Below are positions 41,376-52,329 of a DNA stretch of 64,000 nucleotides, in pieces. The notes below the pieces were generated by a model. The model was not told the DNA's origin. It made no database searches and saw only the letters and a program-made list of their open reading frames with translations. The translations under genes were made by a program, and so were the position numbers. This DNA is from JAAYVZ01 sp035384965. Lineage in GTDB: Bacteria > Acidobacteriota > Thermoanaerobaculia > Thermoanaerobaculales > Thermoanaerobaculaceae. The first letter of the stretch is position 1, and each line of letters starts with the position of its first letter. The stretch lies in the NCBI GenBank assembly GCA_035384965.1, contig DAOOJE010000015.1, positions 18,721-82,720 on the forward strand, in the 5' to 3' direction.

Positions 41376-42350
41376 TTGATCGAAGTGCAGGGACTGACGA
41401 AGAGGTTTGTGGACAAGGACGCCGTGGCCGACGTCTCGTTCTTCGTTCCGGAGGGCGAAATCCTGGGCTTCCTGGGCCCCAACGGCGCCGGCAAGACGAC
41501 GACGATGCGCATGATCACGGGGTACCTGCCACCGTCCGCCGGGAGCGTGCGCGTGGCCGGGATCGAGCTGGCGCGTGACCCGCTCGGGGTGCGGGCCAAG
41601 ATCGGCTACCTGCCCGAGAACGTGGCGCTCTACCCCGAAATGCGAGTGGGCGAGTACCTCGCGTACCGGGCGGCGATCGAGGGTGTGCCGCGCGTGCACG
41701 CCAGGGCCCGCCTCGAGGAAGTGTGCGAGCGCACCATGATTGCCGACGTGCGGTCGCAAATCATCGGCACGCTCTCCAAGGGGTACCGGCAGCGCGTCGG
41801 GCTGGCTGCGGCGCTCATCCACAAGCCGCCGGTGCTCATCCTGGACGAGCCCACGGTCGGCCTCGACCCGCGCCAGATCGTCAAGATCCGCGAGCTCATC
41901 ACCGAGCTTGGCCGGGATCACACGGTCATCCTCTCCACCCACATCCTGCCCGAGGTGGAGCAGATTTGCCGCCGGGTGCTGATCATCGACAACGGCAGGC
42001 TGGTCGCCGACGGCACACCCGAGCAGCTGCGGGCCGGACTGCAGGGCGCTGCCGAGCTGCGCGTGCAGCTTGAAGCGCCAGAGGACGACGCCCGCGCCGG
42101 GCTCGGCAGCCTGCCCGGCGTGGCCGAGGTCCAGGCCCTCGGCAACGGCCGCTTCTCGGTCGCCGTGGAGGGTGGGCTCGACCTGCGCCGGGCGGTGTTC
42201 TCCCTCGCCGTGGAGCGCGGCTGGGTGCTGCTCGAGATGACCCAGACCACGCCCTCGCTCGAGGACGTCTTCTTGCGGCTCACGACGCGCGATGTCGCCG
42301 GCGAGACGCCGGCGGAGCCGGCGCCAGCGGAGGAGGTGGCCAATGCGTAA
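41376..42350 (+). CDS. ABC transporter ATP-binding protein, GldA-like
   Basis: A 324-residue ATPase. Walker A is 'GPNGAGKTTTM', the signature is 'LSKGYRQRVGLAAALI', and Walker B is 'VLILDEPTVGLDP', followed by 'ILSTHILPEVEQIC'. A C-terminal domain of about 80 residues is typical of ABC-2 exporters. Start TTG 41376 has GTGGAGG upstream. It overlaps the permease start by 8 bases. The gene set ATPase-permease-GldG-DUF4340 resembles the gliding-motility GldA-GldF-GldG system of Bacteroidota, but similar sets occur widely in other phyla with unknown cargo. Confidence 0.9.
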   Translation: MIEVQGLTKRFVDKDAVADVSFFVPEGEILGFLGPNGAGKTTTMRMITGYLPPSAGSVRVAGIELARDPLGVRAKIGYLPENVALYPEMRVGEYLAYRAAIEGVPRVHARARLEEVCERTMIADVRSQIIGTLSKGYRQRVGLAAALIHKPPVLILDEPTVGLDPRQIVKIRELITELGRDHTVILSTHILPEVEQICRRVLIIDNGRLVADGTPEQLRAGLQGAAELRVQLEAPEDDARAGLGSLPGVAEVQALGNGRFSVAVEGGLDLRRAVFSLAVERGWVLLEMTQTTPSLEDVFLRLTTRDVAGETPAEPAPAEEVANA

Positions 42351-43083
42351 GACCTGGGCACTCATCTGGCGGGAGCTCATCGCCTACTTTTCCTCGCCGC
42401 TCGCCTACGTGGTCATGACCGCGTTCCTGTTCGTCAACGGCTACGTCTTCTGGCTCATCATCGCCTATCTCAACGACCCCCGGACGCAAGCCATGGCGCC
42501 GCTCAAGCTTCTCTTCGGGGGCACGATCTTCTTCTGGCTCTATGTGCTGTTCGTGGTACCGGTGATCACCATGCGGCTGCTCGCCGAGGAGCGCCGCACC
42601 GGCACGCTCGAGGTGCTGCTCACCTCGCCCGTCTCGGAGACCCAGGTTGTGATCGCGAAGTTCCTGTCCTCCTTCGCCTTCTATGCCGTCTTGTGGCTAC
42701 CCACCGTGGCGTACGTGGGGATCCTGGCTTCCCATTCGAAGCTGGACTGGGGTCCGGTGGCCGCCGGGTACTTGGGGATCGCGCTGCTGGGCAGCATGTT
42801 CCTCTCGATCGGGCTATTCACGTCGGCGCTGGTGCGCAACCAGATTCTCGCCGCCATTTTGGCCTTTGCCCTCCTCGTGGTGGTGTTCTCGCTCGGGCTC
42901 GTCGAGAACCTGGCGACCGGCGAGACGCTCAAGGGGGTGCTCGGTTACATGAACCTCTGGAACCACATGGACGACTACGCGCGCGGCATTCTCGACACCC
43001 GCCACGTGGCGTACAGCCTGAGCCTGACCGGGCTCTTTCTCTTCCTGGCCACCAAGGCGCTGGAAGCCAGCAAGGGCAGGTGA
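42343..43083 (+). CDS. ABC-2 type permease, GldF-like
   Basis: A 246-residue integral membrane protein with about six hydrophobic helices: 'YFSSPLAYVVMTAFLFVNGY', 'LFGGTIFFWLYVLFVVPVIT', 'FYAVLWLPTVAYVGILA', 'LGIALLGSMFLSIGLFTSAL', 'LAAILAFALLVVVFSLGLV' and a last one near the end. 'MRLLAEERRTGTLEVLLTSP' is the conserved cytoplasmic loop of this subfamily. ATG 42343 follows GGAGGTGGCC inside the ATPase gene. It would form the channel of the complex. Confidence 0.9.
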   Translation: MRKTWALIWRELIAYFSSPLAYVVMTAFLFVNGYVFWLIIAYLNDPRTQAMAPLKLLFGGTIFFWLYVLFVVPVITMRLLAEERRTGTLEVLLTSPVSETQVVIAKFLSSFAFYAVLWLPTVAYVGILASHSKLDWGPVAAGYLGIALLGSMFLSIGLFTSALVRNQILAAILAFALLVVVFSLGLVENLATGETLKGVLGYMNLWNHMDDYARGILDTRHVAYSLSLTGLFLFLATKALEASKGR

Positions 43084-43086
43084 ACC

Positions 43087-44520
43087 ATGCAGAAGGACAA
43101 GATCTACACCGCCTCCTCGACCGGCCTCGCTGTGCTCCTCGTGCTGGCGCTCGTGGGGATGCTCAACTACCTTGCGTACCGGCACTACGCACGGGCCGAC
43201 TGGACGACCTCGAAGCTCTACTCACTGTCCGAGAAGTCAATCAACATCCTCAAGGACCTCAAGGACCCGGTCAAGGTGATCGTGTTCATGACGCCCCAGA
43301 CGCCGATGTTCACCGAGACCAAGGAGCTGCTCAACCGCTACCAGGCCGTCTCGAAGCAGGTCAGCGCCGAGTACATCGACCCCGAGCGCGAGCCGCTGCG
43401 CACCCGCCAGCTCGCCCAGGAGTTCGGCGTCTCGGCGGCCAACACCGTGGTGTTCGTGGCCGGCGACCGCAAGAAGTACGTGACGGCCGACCAGCTCGCC
43501 GAGTATGACTACTCCGGCTTCCAGATGGGGCGGGCGCCCAGGATGAAGGCGTTCAAGGGCGAGGAGCAGTTCACCTCGGCGATCATGGGGGTCGTCAACC
43601 CAACGAGCCCCAAGGTGTGCTTCACGACCGGGCACGGCGAGCACGACCCCGAAGGGTTCGGCGAAGACGGGCTCTCGCAGGTCAAGGAGGCGCTCAAGCG
43701 CGACAACCTGACAGTCGAGAAGGTCAACCTCTTGTCGGGCTCGGTGCCCGAGGGCTGCAGCCTCCTGGTGGTGGCCGGGCCGCGCGCCACCTTCGCCGAG
43801 AGCGAGAAGACCGCGATCAAGAGCTACCTCGACGGCGGCGGGCGGGCGCTCGTGCTCCTCGACCCGGTGCTGGGGCCGCGCGCCGCCTCGTCGGGGCTCG
43901 AGGAGCTGCTCAAGGGCTACGGCGTACAGGTCAACAACGACCTCGTGGTCGATCCGGGGAGACGGCTGCCGTTTTTCGACATCTCGGCGGTGTACGTCAC
44001 CGACTTCCGCTCCCACCCGGTGGTGGAGGGCATGCAGGGGCTCGCGGTGCTGCTGCCGGTGGCGCGCTCGGTGGCCACGGTGACCGCGCCCGGCGCCACG
44101 TCGACGGCCCTCCTCACCACGTCCGATGCGGGGTGGGGCGAGACCGACCTCGCCGCCATCCTCGCCCGCCGGCCCGTGGACAAGGACGGGAAGGACACGC
44201 AGGCTCCGGTCCCGCTCGGGGTGGCGGCGCAGTCGGAGGCCGACCGGGACAACGGCTGGCGGCTCGTCGTCATCGGCAACTCGGCGTTCATGATGAACGG
44301 CTACATCGCCAACGCCGGCAACCCGAACCTGGCGCTCAACGCGATCAACTGGCTGGTCAAGCGGGAGCAGGCGCTCGGCATCGCCCCCCGCACCCCCGAG
44401 CAGGTCAACCTCTTCCTCAACGCGAGTCAAATGCGCAACATCATGCTGTTCTCGCTGGTCGGGCTGCCGGCGCTGGCCATCGTCGCCGGAGTCGCGGTGT
44501 GGTGGCGCCGGCGCCGCTAG
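43087..44520 (+). CDS. GldG-like ABC-associated protein
   Basis: A 477-residue protein with one transmembrane helix near each end (about 12-32 and 450-470) and a large extracytoplasmic part between. 'YSLSEKSINILKDLKDPVKV' and 'GEEQFTSAIMGV' are typical of the GldG/ABC-type uncharacterised transport family, as is the ThuA-like glutamine amidotransferase-type fold with 'KVCFTTGHGEHDPEG' and 'YLDGGGRALVLLDPV'. It starts 3 bases after the permease. It is an accessory of the ABC complex; no enzymatic activity is known for the family. Confidence 0.88.
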   Translation: MQKDKIYTASSTGLAVLLVLALVGMLNYLAYRHYARADWTTSKLYSLSEKSINILKDLKDPVKVIVFMTPQTPMFTETKELLNRYQAVSKQVSAEYIDPEREPLRTRQLAQEFGVSAANTVVFVAGDRKKYVTADQLAEYDYSGFQMGRAPRMKAFKGEEQFTSAIMGVVNPTSPKVCFTTGHGEHDPEGFGEDGLSQVKEALKRDNLTVEKVNLLSGSVPEGCSLLVVAGPRATFAESEKTAIKSYLDGGGRALVLLDPVLGPRAASSGLEELLKGYGVQVNNDLVVDPGRRLPFFDISAVYVTDFRSHPVVEGMQGLAVLLPVARSVATVTAPGATSTALLTTSDAGWGETDLAAILARRPVDKDGKDTQAPVPLGVAAQSEADRDNGWRLVVIGNSAFMMNGYIANAGNPNLALNAINWLVKREQALGIAPRTPEQVNLFLNASQMRNIMLFSLVGLPALAIVAGVAVWWRRRR

Positions 44521-44530
44521 GGAGGGTGTC

Positions 44531-45898
44531 ATGCGCCTGCCTCGACTCATCCTGCTTGCCGCGGTCGTGCTCGGGCTCGGGGCGCTCATCGTCTTCTGGG
44601 AGCGCCACCAGCCCACCACCGACGAGGTCAAGGAGCGGGCCGACAAGCTCTTCCCCACCCTCGCGCAGGACAAGGCCCGCTCGATCGTGGTGCACAACCC
44701 CAACGGCGAGTTCGAGCTCGCCAAAGAGCTGGACCGCTGGGTGCTGCGCAAGCCACTGGCCGACGAGGCCAACCAGGGGGCGGTCACGAGCCTGCTCGGC
44801 ACGCTCACCTCGCTCAAGGCCGAGCGCACACTCGAGGCCGCCGGCGTGAAGCTCGCCGACTACGGACTCGACGCACCGGCGCTGTCCGTCACCGTCGTCG
44901 ACGACGCCGGGACCGCGCACGTGCTGAGGCTCGGCGCCGAGCTGCCGCTCGGCAGCCAGCGCGCCGCTCTCACCGATGGGACGTCGGTGTACATCGTCAA
45001 CAAGTGGGTTGCCAGCGACCTCGAGAAGGACCTCGCCGGGTGGCGTTCCGACCAGCTCGCGCAGGTTTACGCCAGCGACGTGGCGGCGCTCACCATCACT
45101 TACTCCGGGGTGCGAGTGGCGCTTGCTCACACCGGTAACGTCTGGGCGCTCACCGATCCGCTCACCGACCTCGCCGACCGCGAGCGGGCCGAGGGACTCG
45201 TCGCGGACCTCGGCTCGGCGCGCATCAAGGAGTTCGTGGATGCACCCGGACCGCTGCGCGAGTACGGGCTTGACCCCCATTCGTTCGAGATCCTCGTGGT
45301 CCGGCGCGGCGAGAACGCTGCGCCGATCCACCTCAAGCTCGGCGCCCGCCGAGACAAGGACGGCGCCGCGCAGATCGCCTGCAAGCGCGGGGAGCGCGTG
45401 TTCTGGGTCGAGGCGAGGGCGGTCGAGAAGGCCACCGCCCAGCTCGCCGACTGGCGAGCCCGCAAGCTTGTGGCCGTCGACAGCTGGGACCAGGACCGTC
45501 TCGAGATCGAGGCGGGCGGGGCGAAGGCGGTTCTCGAGCGCGTCGACGGGCAGTGGAAGGCGGGCGGCGTCGAGCTCGACTTCGGGACGGTCAACAGCCG
45601 GCTCACGCTGCTTTCGGAGCTCGAGGTCAAGGCGTTCGATCAGCCCAAGCCCTCGGCACCGGCGCTCGGGAAGGTGAAGGCGACCAGCTCGTCCAAGGTC
45701 GAGACCGAGGTCGAGTTCTTTCCTGCAGACGCCGGCGAGGTGATCGCGGTGGTGAAGGGGCGCGACGGCGCGTTCACCGTCGACGAGGGGAGGGTCCGCG
45801 ACCTGCTCGCCGACCCGGCCGCGCTGGTCCGCCCCACGCCGACCCCGGCACCTGCAGCCACCGCGCCACCCTCCGCGGCACCGACCGCAGGCGGGTGA
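44531..45898 (+). CDS. DUF4340 domain protein of the Gld-like operon
   Basis: A 455-residue protein with one N-terminal membrane helix ('LILLAAVVLGLGALIVFW') and two to three repeats of a beta-rich unit: 'RSIVVHNPNGEFELAKELDR', 'LADYGLDAPALSVTVVDDAG', 'LREYGLDPHSFEILVVRRGE'. The 'YGL-D' pattern is characteristic of DUF4340. It is nearly always found after GldG-like genes and is probably an extracytoplasmic partner of the exporter. The C terminus is Pro/Ala-rich. The gene ends at an inverted repeat. Confidence 0.85.
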   Translation: MRLPRLILLAAVVLGLGALIVFWERHQPTTDEVKERADKLFPTLAQDKARSIVVHNPNGEFELAKELDRWVLRKPLADEANQGAVTSLLGTLTSLKAERTLEAAGVKLADYGLDAPALSVTVVDDAGTAHVLRLGAELPLGSQRAALTDGTSVYIVNKWVASDLEKDLAGWRSDQLAQVYASDVAALTITYSGVRVALAHTGNVWALTDPLTDLADRERAEGLVADLGSARIKEFVDAPGPLREYGLDPHSFEILVVRRGENAAPIHLKLGARRDKDGAAQIACKRGERVFWVEARAVEKATAQLADWRARKLVAVDSWDQDRLEIEAGGAKAVLERVDGQWKAGGVELDFGTVNSRLTLLSELEVKAFDQPKPSAPALGKVKATSSSKVETEVEFFPADAGEVIAVVKGRDGAFTVDEGRVRDLLADPAALVRPTPTPAPAATAPPSAAPTAGG

Positions 45899-45900
45899 CG

Positions 45901-45967
45901 GACAGTTGCTGGTTGTTGGTTTGTTTTTGAATTCGCTCGGGCCAACCTCCACCAACCAGCAACTGTC
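45901..45967. terminator. 15-bp inverted repeat, probable two-way terminator
   Basis: GACAGTTGCTGGTTG (45901-45915) and CAACCAGCAACTGTC (45953-45967) are perfect reverse complements, with a 37-base loop that contains TTTGTTTTTG. It fills the gap between the DUF4340 gene and the convergent response-regulator gene. The left edge resembles that of the element at 39025-39106. Confidence 0.6.
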
Positions 45968-45968
45968 T

Positions 45969-47323
<1,355 letters not shown>

Positions 47324-47327
<4 letters not shown>

Positions 47328-50089
47328 GCGGTATCACCTCGTTCTGGCAGCACCACGCGCATGACGGTGCCGCCCGTCGGCCTGCGGCTGGCGGCGATGC
47401 TCCCGCCGTGCGCGCGCACGATGTCGCGAGTGATGGCAAGCCCGAGCCCGGTGCCGCCGCGCCCCTGGCGGGTGGTCACGAACGGTTCGAAGACCTTCTC
47501 GCCGAGCGCTTCCGGCACGCCGGGACCGGTGTCACGGACCTCCAGCCAGATCATGCCCGCCTCGCGCCCCACCGCCACCTCCACCCGGCCCCCGGCCGGC
47601 GTCGCCTGGATCGCGTTGCGCAGCAGGTTGTGAACGACCAGTTCGAGCTGCACCCGGTTGCCGTGCGCGACGGCCTCGTCGGGTGCCTCGAGGGCGAGCG
47701 CAAGGCCAGCTCGTTCGGCCTCGGAACGCATCAATACGACCTCGTCGCGGGCGATGGCCTGGAGGTTGACCGGCTGGCGCTCGAACCCGGACGGGCGGGC
47801 GAGCTCGAGCAGGTTGGTGACGATGCGCGCGACGCGGAACGCCTGCTCCTCAAGCTTCTCGGCGAGAGGGGCGCGAGGGTCGCCGGGCGGCGTGAGTTCG
47901 CGCAAGAGCTGGGCGTACGAGGCGATACCGGTCACCGGCGTGTTGACCTCGTGGGCGAGCCCGGCCGCCAGGCGCCCGAGCGAGGCCATGCGCTCCTGCT
48001 CGGCGAGCCGCTGCTCGAGGGCGAGCTGGTCGGAAATGTCGTCGAGCGCCACGACGCGCCCGTCGAAACGCCCGGGCTCGACCTCGAGCACCGAGGTCGA
48101 GAGCAGCCCCGGGCGCTCGCCGTCCGGTCCCCGCAGCTTGACCGGCACGCCGTCGAGGTCGGGAGGCAGGAAACCCTGCCAGGCAGGCCGCAGCTCCACG
48201 AGCTCTCCGAGCGGCAACCCCACGAGTTCGCCGGCCGGCCGCCGCAAGAGCAGCTCCGCTCTGGCGTTGGCGCGCAGCACCCGGCCGGTGGCGTCGCAGA
48301 TGAGGAGCGCGGCGGCCGAGGACTGGAACACCCGCTCGAGGTAGTCTTCGAGCAGCCGATGCTCCTCCACCTGCCGGCGAAGGTTGGCGAGCAGCAACGA
48401 GTTTTCGAGGGCGAGGGCGGCCTGGGCCGCCAGGGCGGCGACCAGGCGCCGCTCGCCGTGCCCGAGCGGCAGCTCACCGTGGCGCCGGCTGCAGTACACG
48501 ATCCCGACCATGCGGCCGTCGCGCTCCATTGGAAAGCGGTGCCAGAGCCCGGTTCTGTAGAGCGGCACCTCGGCGCCGGTGGGGAACGTGCCCCTCGCCT
48601 GCTCGGGGGTGAGGGAAGGCCAGCGGTCAGGGTCGGGGGAGGCGACCAGGCGATCCCCTTGCGCGATGAAGGTGACCACGACGTCCACCGCCAGGGCGTC
48701 GCGCAGGAGCTGTGCGAGCCTCGCCAGCAGCGATTCGGGATCGCGGTGGGAGACGGCCTCCTCGGCGAAGGTCGTGAGCGCCCGCCGGGCCACGAGCCGC
48801 TCGCGGTACTGCAGGTACGCGAGCCCTTCGAGCAGGAGCCGCCGCACCGGCAGCATGAGCGTGGCCAGCAGCACCCCGCCCCCCACCGCCACCAGGTTCC
48901 GCCAGTTTCCGAGCCGAAACCCGAACTGGCCGATAAGGTAGTTGAGGAAGGCGAAACTGGCGCCGCCGAGCAGCACCGCGATGCCGGTCGCCACGACCTG
49001 TCTTGTGATTTCTTCGAGGTCCCACAGCCGAAACTCGAGCAGCGATGACGCGACCCCCAGAGGTACGAGGGTGAGCGGCAGCAGCGAGAGCCATGTCAGG
49101 ATCTCCAGCTCCGCACCGGCCATTTGCGGAATTAGCGACAGCAGCAGGTAAGGAGCGAACCCGGCCGCCGCGCCGAGCGCCAGCCACTCGACCTGCCGCC
49201 GCCGGGTCGGATCGGTCCGGTGTCGCACGTAAGCGACGACCGCGAGCACCGCGGCGGCCGCCACTCCCAGCACCGCCAGCACTGCAGTCGCACGATCGAA
49301 AAGATCGAGCAGCTCGATGCTGCCCACCACGGGCGGCAGCACGCCGAGCGCCACGCCGGTCCGCCCGATGGCGACGCCGACCGAAGGCAAGAAGGCGAGA
49401 GAAAGGAAGCGGGGTGTCGAGGCCCCGGCCGGAAACCCCGCGAAGAACGTCACGAGCAGCGGCGGCAGTGCCAGCCGACCGAAGTCGCGGACAAGCAGCA
49501 GGAGCTGCCAGCCACTGGCGGGAAGGGATGGAAACGGGATGACGACGGCCGCGAACAGCGCTTCGGCGAGCAGGAGGAAGCGGCTCGACTGTGGCGAGGG
49601 GTGGCCCAGGAACACGATCCCGGCCACCGCCAGCGTGAACATCGCCGCGAACGCCACCAGCAGGTACTGCACGTCGACCCGCGGCGCGGGCGGGTAGTAC
49701 GCGATTTCCCGCCGCTGCCCCTGGTGCACGACCGAAAGCGTCGAGATGCGGCGTGAGAAGAGGGCGCGCTCGAACTGTTCGGGGTCACTCACGCTCGCGC
49801 CATCGACCCCCACGATCACGTCTTCCCACACCAGGCCGGCGCGGGCTGCGCCGCTGCGGGGAGCGACCTCGAGCACCAGCAGTCCTTCCTCGACCGGGAC
49901 GACGCGGAAATCGAGCTGCTGGAACTCGCCCACCCGTCGGGCCGCACCCACGAGCCCCGCCACTGCCGCCACGGCTCCGAGCACGAGCAGCAGCAGGCTG
50001 CGAGCCGGGCGCTGGTGGCGCTCCAGCCACGAGCGGCTGGGGAGCGCCAGCCGCGCCAGCTCTCCCGAGGAGGCCGCGATATCCACCAC
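47324..50089 (-). CDS. Membrane histidine kinase with PDZ, multi-helix, GAF and PAS domains
   Basis: A 921-residue sensor. Order: helix (about 30-52), an extracytoplasmic PDZ-like domain (about 65-130: 'VAPRSGAARAGLVWEDVIVG'), a block of seven or eight membrane helices (to about 420), a GAF domain (to about 570), a PAS domain (about 580-670), the phospho-acceptor H box 'GLAHEVNTPVTGI', and a HATPase with 'NLLRNAIQATP', 'DTGPGVP' and 'GTGLGLAI'. A PDZ domain in front of the membrane block is unusual for a kinase and suggests sensing of misfolded or C-terminal peptide ligands in the periplasm (inference). Start is GTG 50089, 7 bases from a TATAAG box. It is coupled to the response-regulator gene. 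Confidence 0.9.
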
Positions 50090-50096
50090 GCCAGAT

Positions 50097-50102
50097 CTTA
50101 TA
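50097..50102 (-). promoter_or_regulatory. -10 box directly before the histidine kinase gene
   Basis: TATAAG on the minus strand, 7 bases, then GTG 50089. There is no ribosome site, so this would be another leaderless start. A good -35 box is not visible. Confidence 0.4.
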
Positions 50103-50164
50103 CGAAAAGTCGAACGCGAGTTGCCCGGCCGGACAACGTATTCGGCAGAGCGGACGCCTCCGGC

Positions 50165-51175
50165 TCAGACCTCGACGCGCGGGCGCGAGCCCTCGCCGGA
50201 CGGGGTGGGGGTGACGGGGCTCTCGCCACGGCTCCTGCCGCGCCGCAGGGTAATGTCGCCGGAGCCGGTGCTGATCGCAATTTCGCTGCCGGCGGTCGGG
50301 TCGTCCCAGCGCAGGAGCCGCCCCCGCTTCTCGAAGACGCCCTCGAACCGGGAGCGGATGTCCCCCGACCGCGTCCTTGCTGCGCCGCGCAGCCGAGTAT
50401 CGGCCGGCAGCTCGAGGCTGACGTCACCCGAGCTCGTGTCCACGGCAACGCGGGCCGGCAGCCGCGCCCAGCTCGCGACGACGTCCCCGGAGGAGGTCGT
50501 GACCGAGAGGGTTCCCACCAGGCCCGAAAGGCGGACGTCGCCGGATGCCGTGTCGACCATGGCGTTGCCGCACCCGTCCCGCACCCGCACGTCGCCGGAG
50601 GCAGTGCGTACCTCCAAGCTCGCGAGCGCGCGGTCGCGGACGTCGAGATCGCCCGACGCCGTGCGCATCACGAGCTCGTCCACGCCACCCCTGATCTCGA
50701 CGTCACCCGAGGCCGTGCGCAGCCTCACCGCGCCAGCGAGCGGCTGGCTGCCGTGCACGGTGATATCCCCGGACGAGGTCTCCACCTCGAGTCTGCAGTG
50801 CGGCGGCAGCGTCAGGCCGACCCGGCCGCGCGTCCTGAAGTGACCGATCGTGATCGTCCCGCCCCGCCGGGGCCCGACCGCGATTTCGAGGCGCCCTGCG
50901 CTGTCCACGAACGACGGCGTGTGGCTCTCCACCCACCGCTGCGCAGCGCGGTGCGACGACGAGGACGCCTCGAGGTCCACCGTGACTGCGACGGCGTCCC
51001 CCTCGGCCACCTCGACATCGACGTCGAGGGCGCCGAGCTGGCACGTCACGACCTTGCCTTCTGCGGCGGGAAACGAGCGCGTCTCGTGGAGAGAGGCCGG
51101 CTCGCGGCGCGGCGGATGACACGCCGCGGCGGCGAGAGCGAGGCAGGCAACGGTGAGGGGGAGGGGCGGGCGCAT
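50165..51175 (-). CDS. DUF4097 lipoprotein with nine Ser-Gly-Asp beta-helix repeats
   Basis: A 336-residue lipoprotein: the signal ends in 'LALAAAAC' with lipid Cys C19. From about residue 125 a repeat of roughly 18-25 residues occurs nine times, each with T-[SAR]-S-G-D-[VIL]: for example 'TSSGDITVHG', 'TASGDVEIRGG', 'TASGDLDVRD', 'TSSGDVSLEL', 'TGSGDITLRRG'. This is the DUF4097 pattern, expected to form a beta-solenoid. It lies 75 bases upstream of the histidine kinase gene on the same strand. Function unknown; members are often beside envelope-stress sensors. Confidence 0.85.
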   Translation of the reverse strand: MRPPLPLTVACLALAAAACHPPRREPASLHETRSFPAAEGKVVTCQLGALDVDVEVAEGDAVAVTVDLEASSSSHRAAQRWVESHTPSFVDSAGRLEIAVGPRRGGTITIGHFRTRGRVGLTLPPHCRLEVETSSGDITVHGSQPLAGAVRLRTASGDVEIRGGVDELVMRTASGDLDVRDRALASLEVRTASGDVRVRDGCGNAMVDTASGDVRLSGLVGTLSVTTSSGDVVASWARLPARVAVDTSSGDVSLELPADTRLRGAARTRSGDIRSRFEGVFEKRGRLLRWDDPTAGSEIAISTGSGDITLRRGRSRGESPVTPTPSGEGSRPRVEV

Positions 51176-51252
51176 GGGGTCTTCCTCCGTAGAGTCTAAA
51201 CGAGGAGGCCGGCTGTTCGGTTCGCCGGCCGGGTGTGACACACTGCTGGCGC

Positions 51253-52329
51253 ATGCGGCGCGTTCTCGTCGTCGGCGACATCCACGGCTGCTTTCACGAA
51301 CTCGAGCGGCTCTGCCGCCTCGCCGATCTCGGCCCCGGCGACCTGCTCGTCTCGGTCGGGGACCTCGTCGACCGGGGACCGTCGAGCTTCGAGGTCGTAC
51401 GCCACTTCGCCGCCGACCCGGTCCATCGCCTGGCGGTACTCGGCAACCACGAGGAAAAGCACCTGCGCGGCGACCGCCACGAGCTCGACGACCCGTCGGG
51501 GCGCATCACCCGCGCCACCACCCGGCCGGCCGACTACGAGGCGATGCTCGCGTACTTCCGGACCCTGCCGCTGTGGCTGGAGCTGCCGGAGGCGCTCGTG
51601 GTGCACGCCGGGTTGCTGCCGACCGTGCCGCTCGCCGAGCAACCGCCCAAGGTCCTCACCGGCCGCGGCTCGCAGGGCCGGCCAGGGTTTGACGGCGCCT
51701 CTCCGTGGTGGTTCGACGATCCGGCGCTGGCGCCCCCCAAGCCGGTGGTGTTCGGGCACACCGTCGTCCCCGAGGTGGTGTGCCGGGGTGGCGGGCGAGT
51801 CTGGGGCCTGGACACCGGGGCCGCCGTGGGCGGGAAGCTCACCGGCCTGATCCTCCCGGATCGTCGCCTCGTCTCGGTGCCGACGCCCGACTACTACCGG
51901 GAGTTGCTGCGCCGCTTCCGGCCCGTCTTTCTGCAGCAGGACCTGCCGCACCTCCCGTGGCGCCGCGTCCTCGAGCTGCCGGCCGACGGCTGGCCCGAAG
52001 CCGTGGCGCGGCGGCTCGCCGCCGCCCGCAACGCCTGGAACGACGGGGTCGCGGTGCTCGCCGCCGATGTCGAGGCGCTGCGGGCTCTCCTCGGCTGGGA
52101 AGAGCTCGGACCCGAGGCGCGCCAGGCCCTCGCCCGCGCCCTGCGGGCTCGGCCGGAGCTGGTCACGCCGTACGGCCAGGCGCTTCGCGCGGTCTTCCCG
52201 GGCGCGCCGGACCCTGCCGTGGTGGCCAGGATCTGGAAGTGCTGGAGCGAACTCGAGGACGCGGTGGCCTGGCGGCGCCAGCTCGACCTCGCCGCCCTCG
52301 CCCGGGCGGTCCGCGCTTCAGCGGCGTAG
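51253..52329 (+). CDS. Metallophosphatase (PPP-type serine/threonine phosphatase family)
   Basis: A 358-residue protein. The N-terminal 210 residues show the two-metal phosphoesterase motifs in order: 'GDIHG', 'GDLVDRG', 'GNHEEKHL', 'VHAGLLP' and 'VFGHTVVPE'. The last 150 residues are a helical region without a recognised domain, which is longer than in simple PrpA/ApaH types. Substrates may be phosphoproteins or diadenosine polyphosphates. The 3' end overlaps the convergent phosphatase gene by 12 bases. Confidence 0.88.
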   Translation: MRRVLVVGDIHGCFHELERLCRLADLGPGDLLVSVGDLVDRGPSSFEVVRHFAADPVHRLAVLGNHEEKHLRGDRHELDDPSGRITRATTRPADYEAMLAYFRTLPLWLELPEALVVHAGLLPTVPLAEQPPKVLTGRGSQGRPGFDGASPWWFDDPALAPPKPVVFGHTVVPEVVCRGGGRVWGLDTGAAVGGKLTGLILPDRRLVSVPTPDYYRELLRRFRPVFLQQDLPHLPWRRVLELPADGWPEAVARRLAAARNAWNDGVAVLAADVEALRALLGWEELGPEARQALARALRARPELVTPYGQALRAVFPGAPDPAVVARIWKCWSELEDAVAWRRQLDLAALARAVRASAA

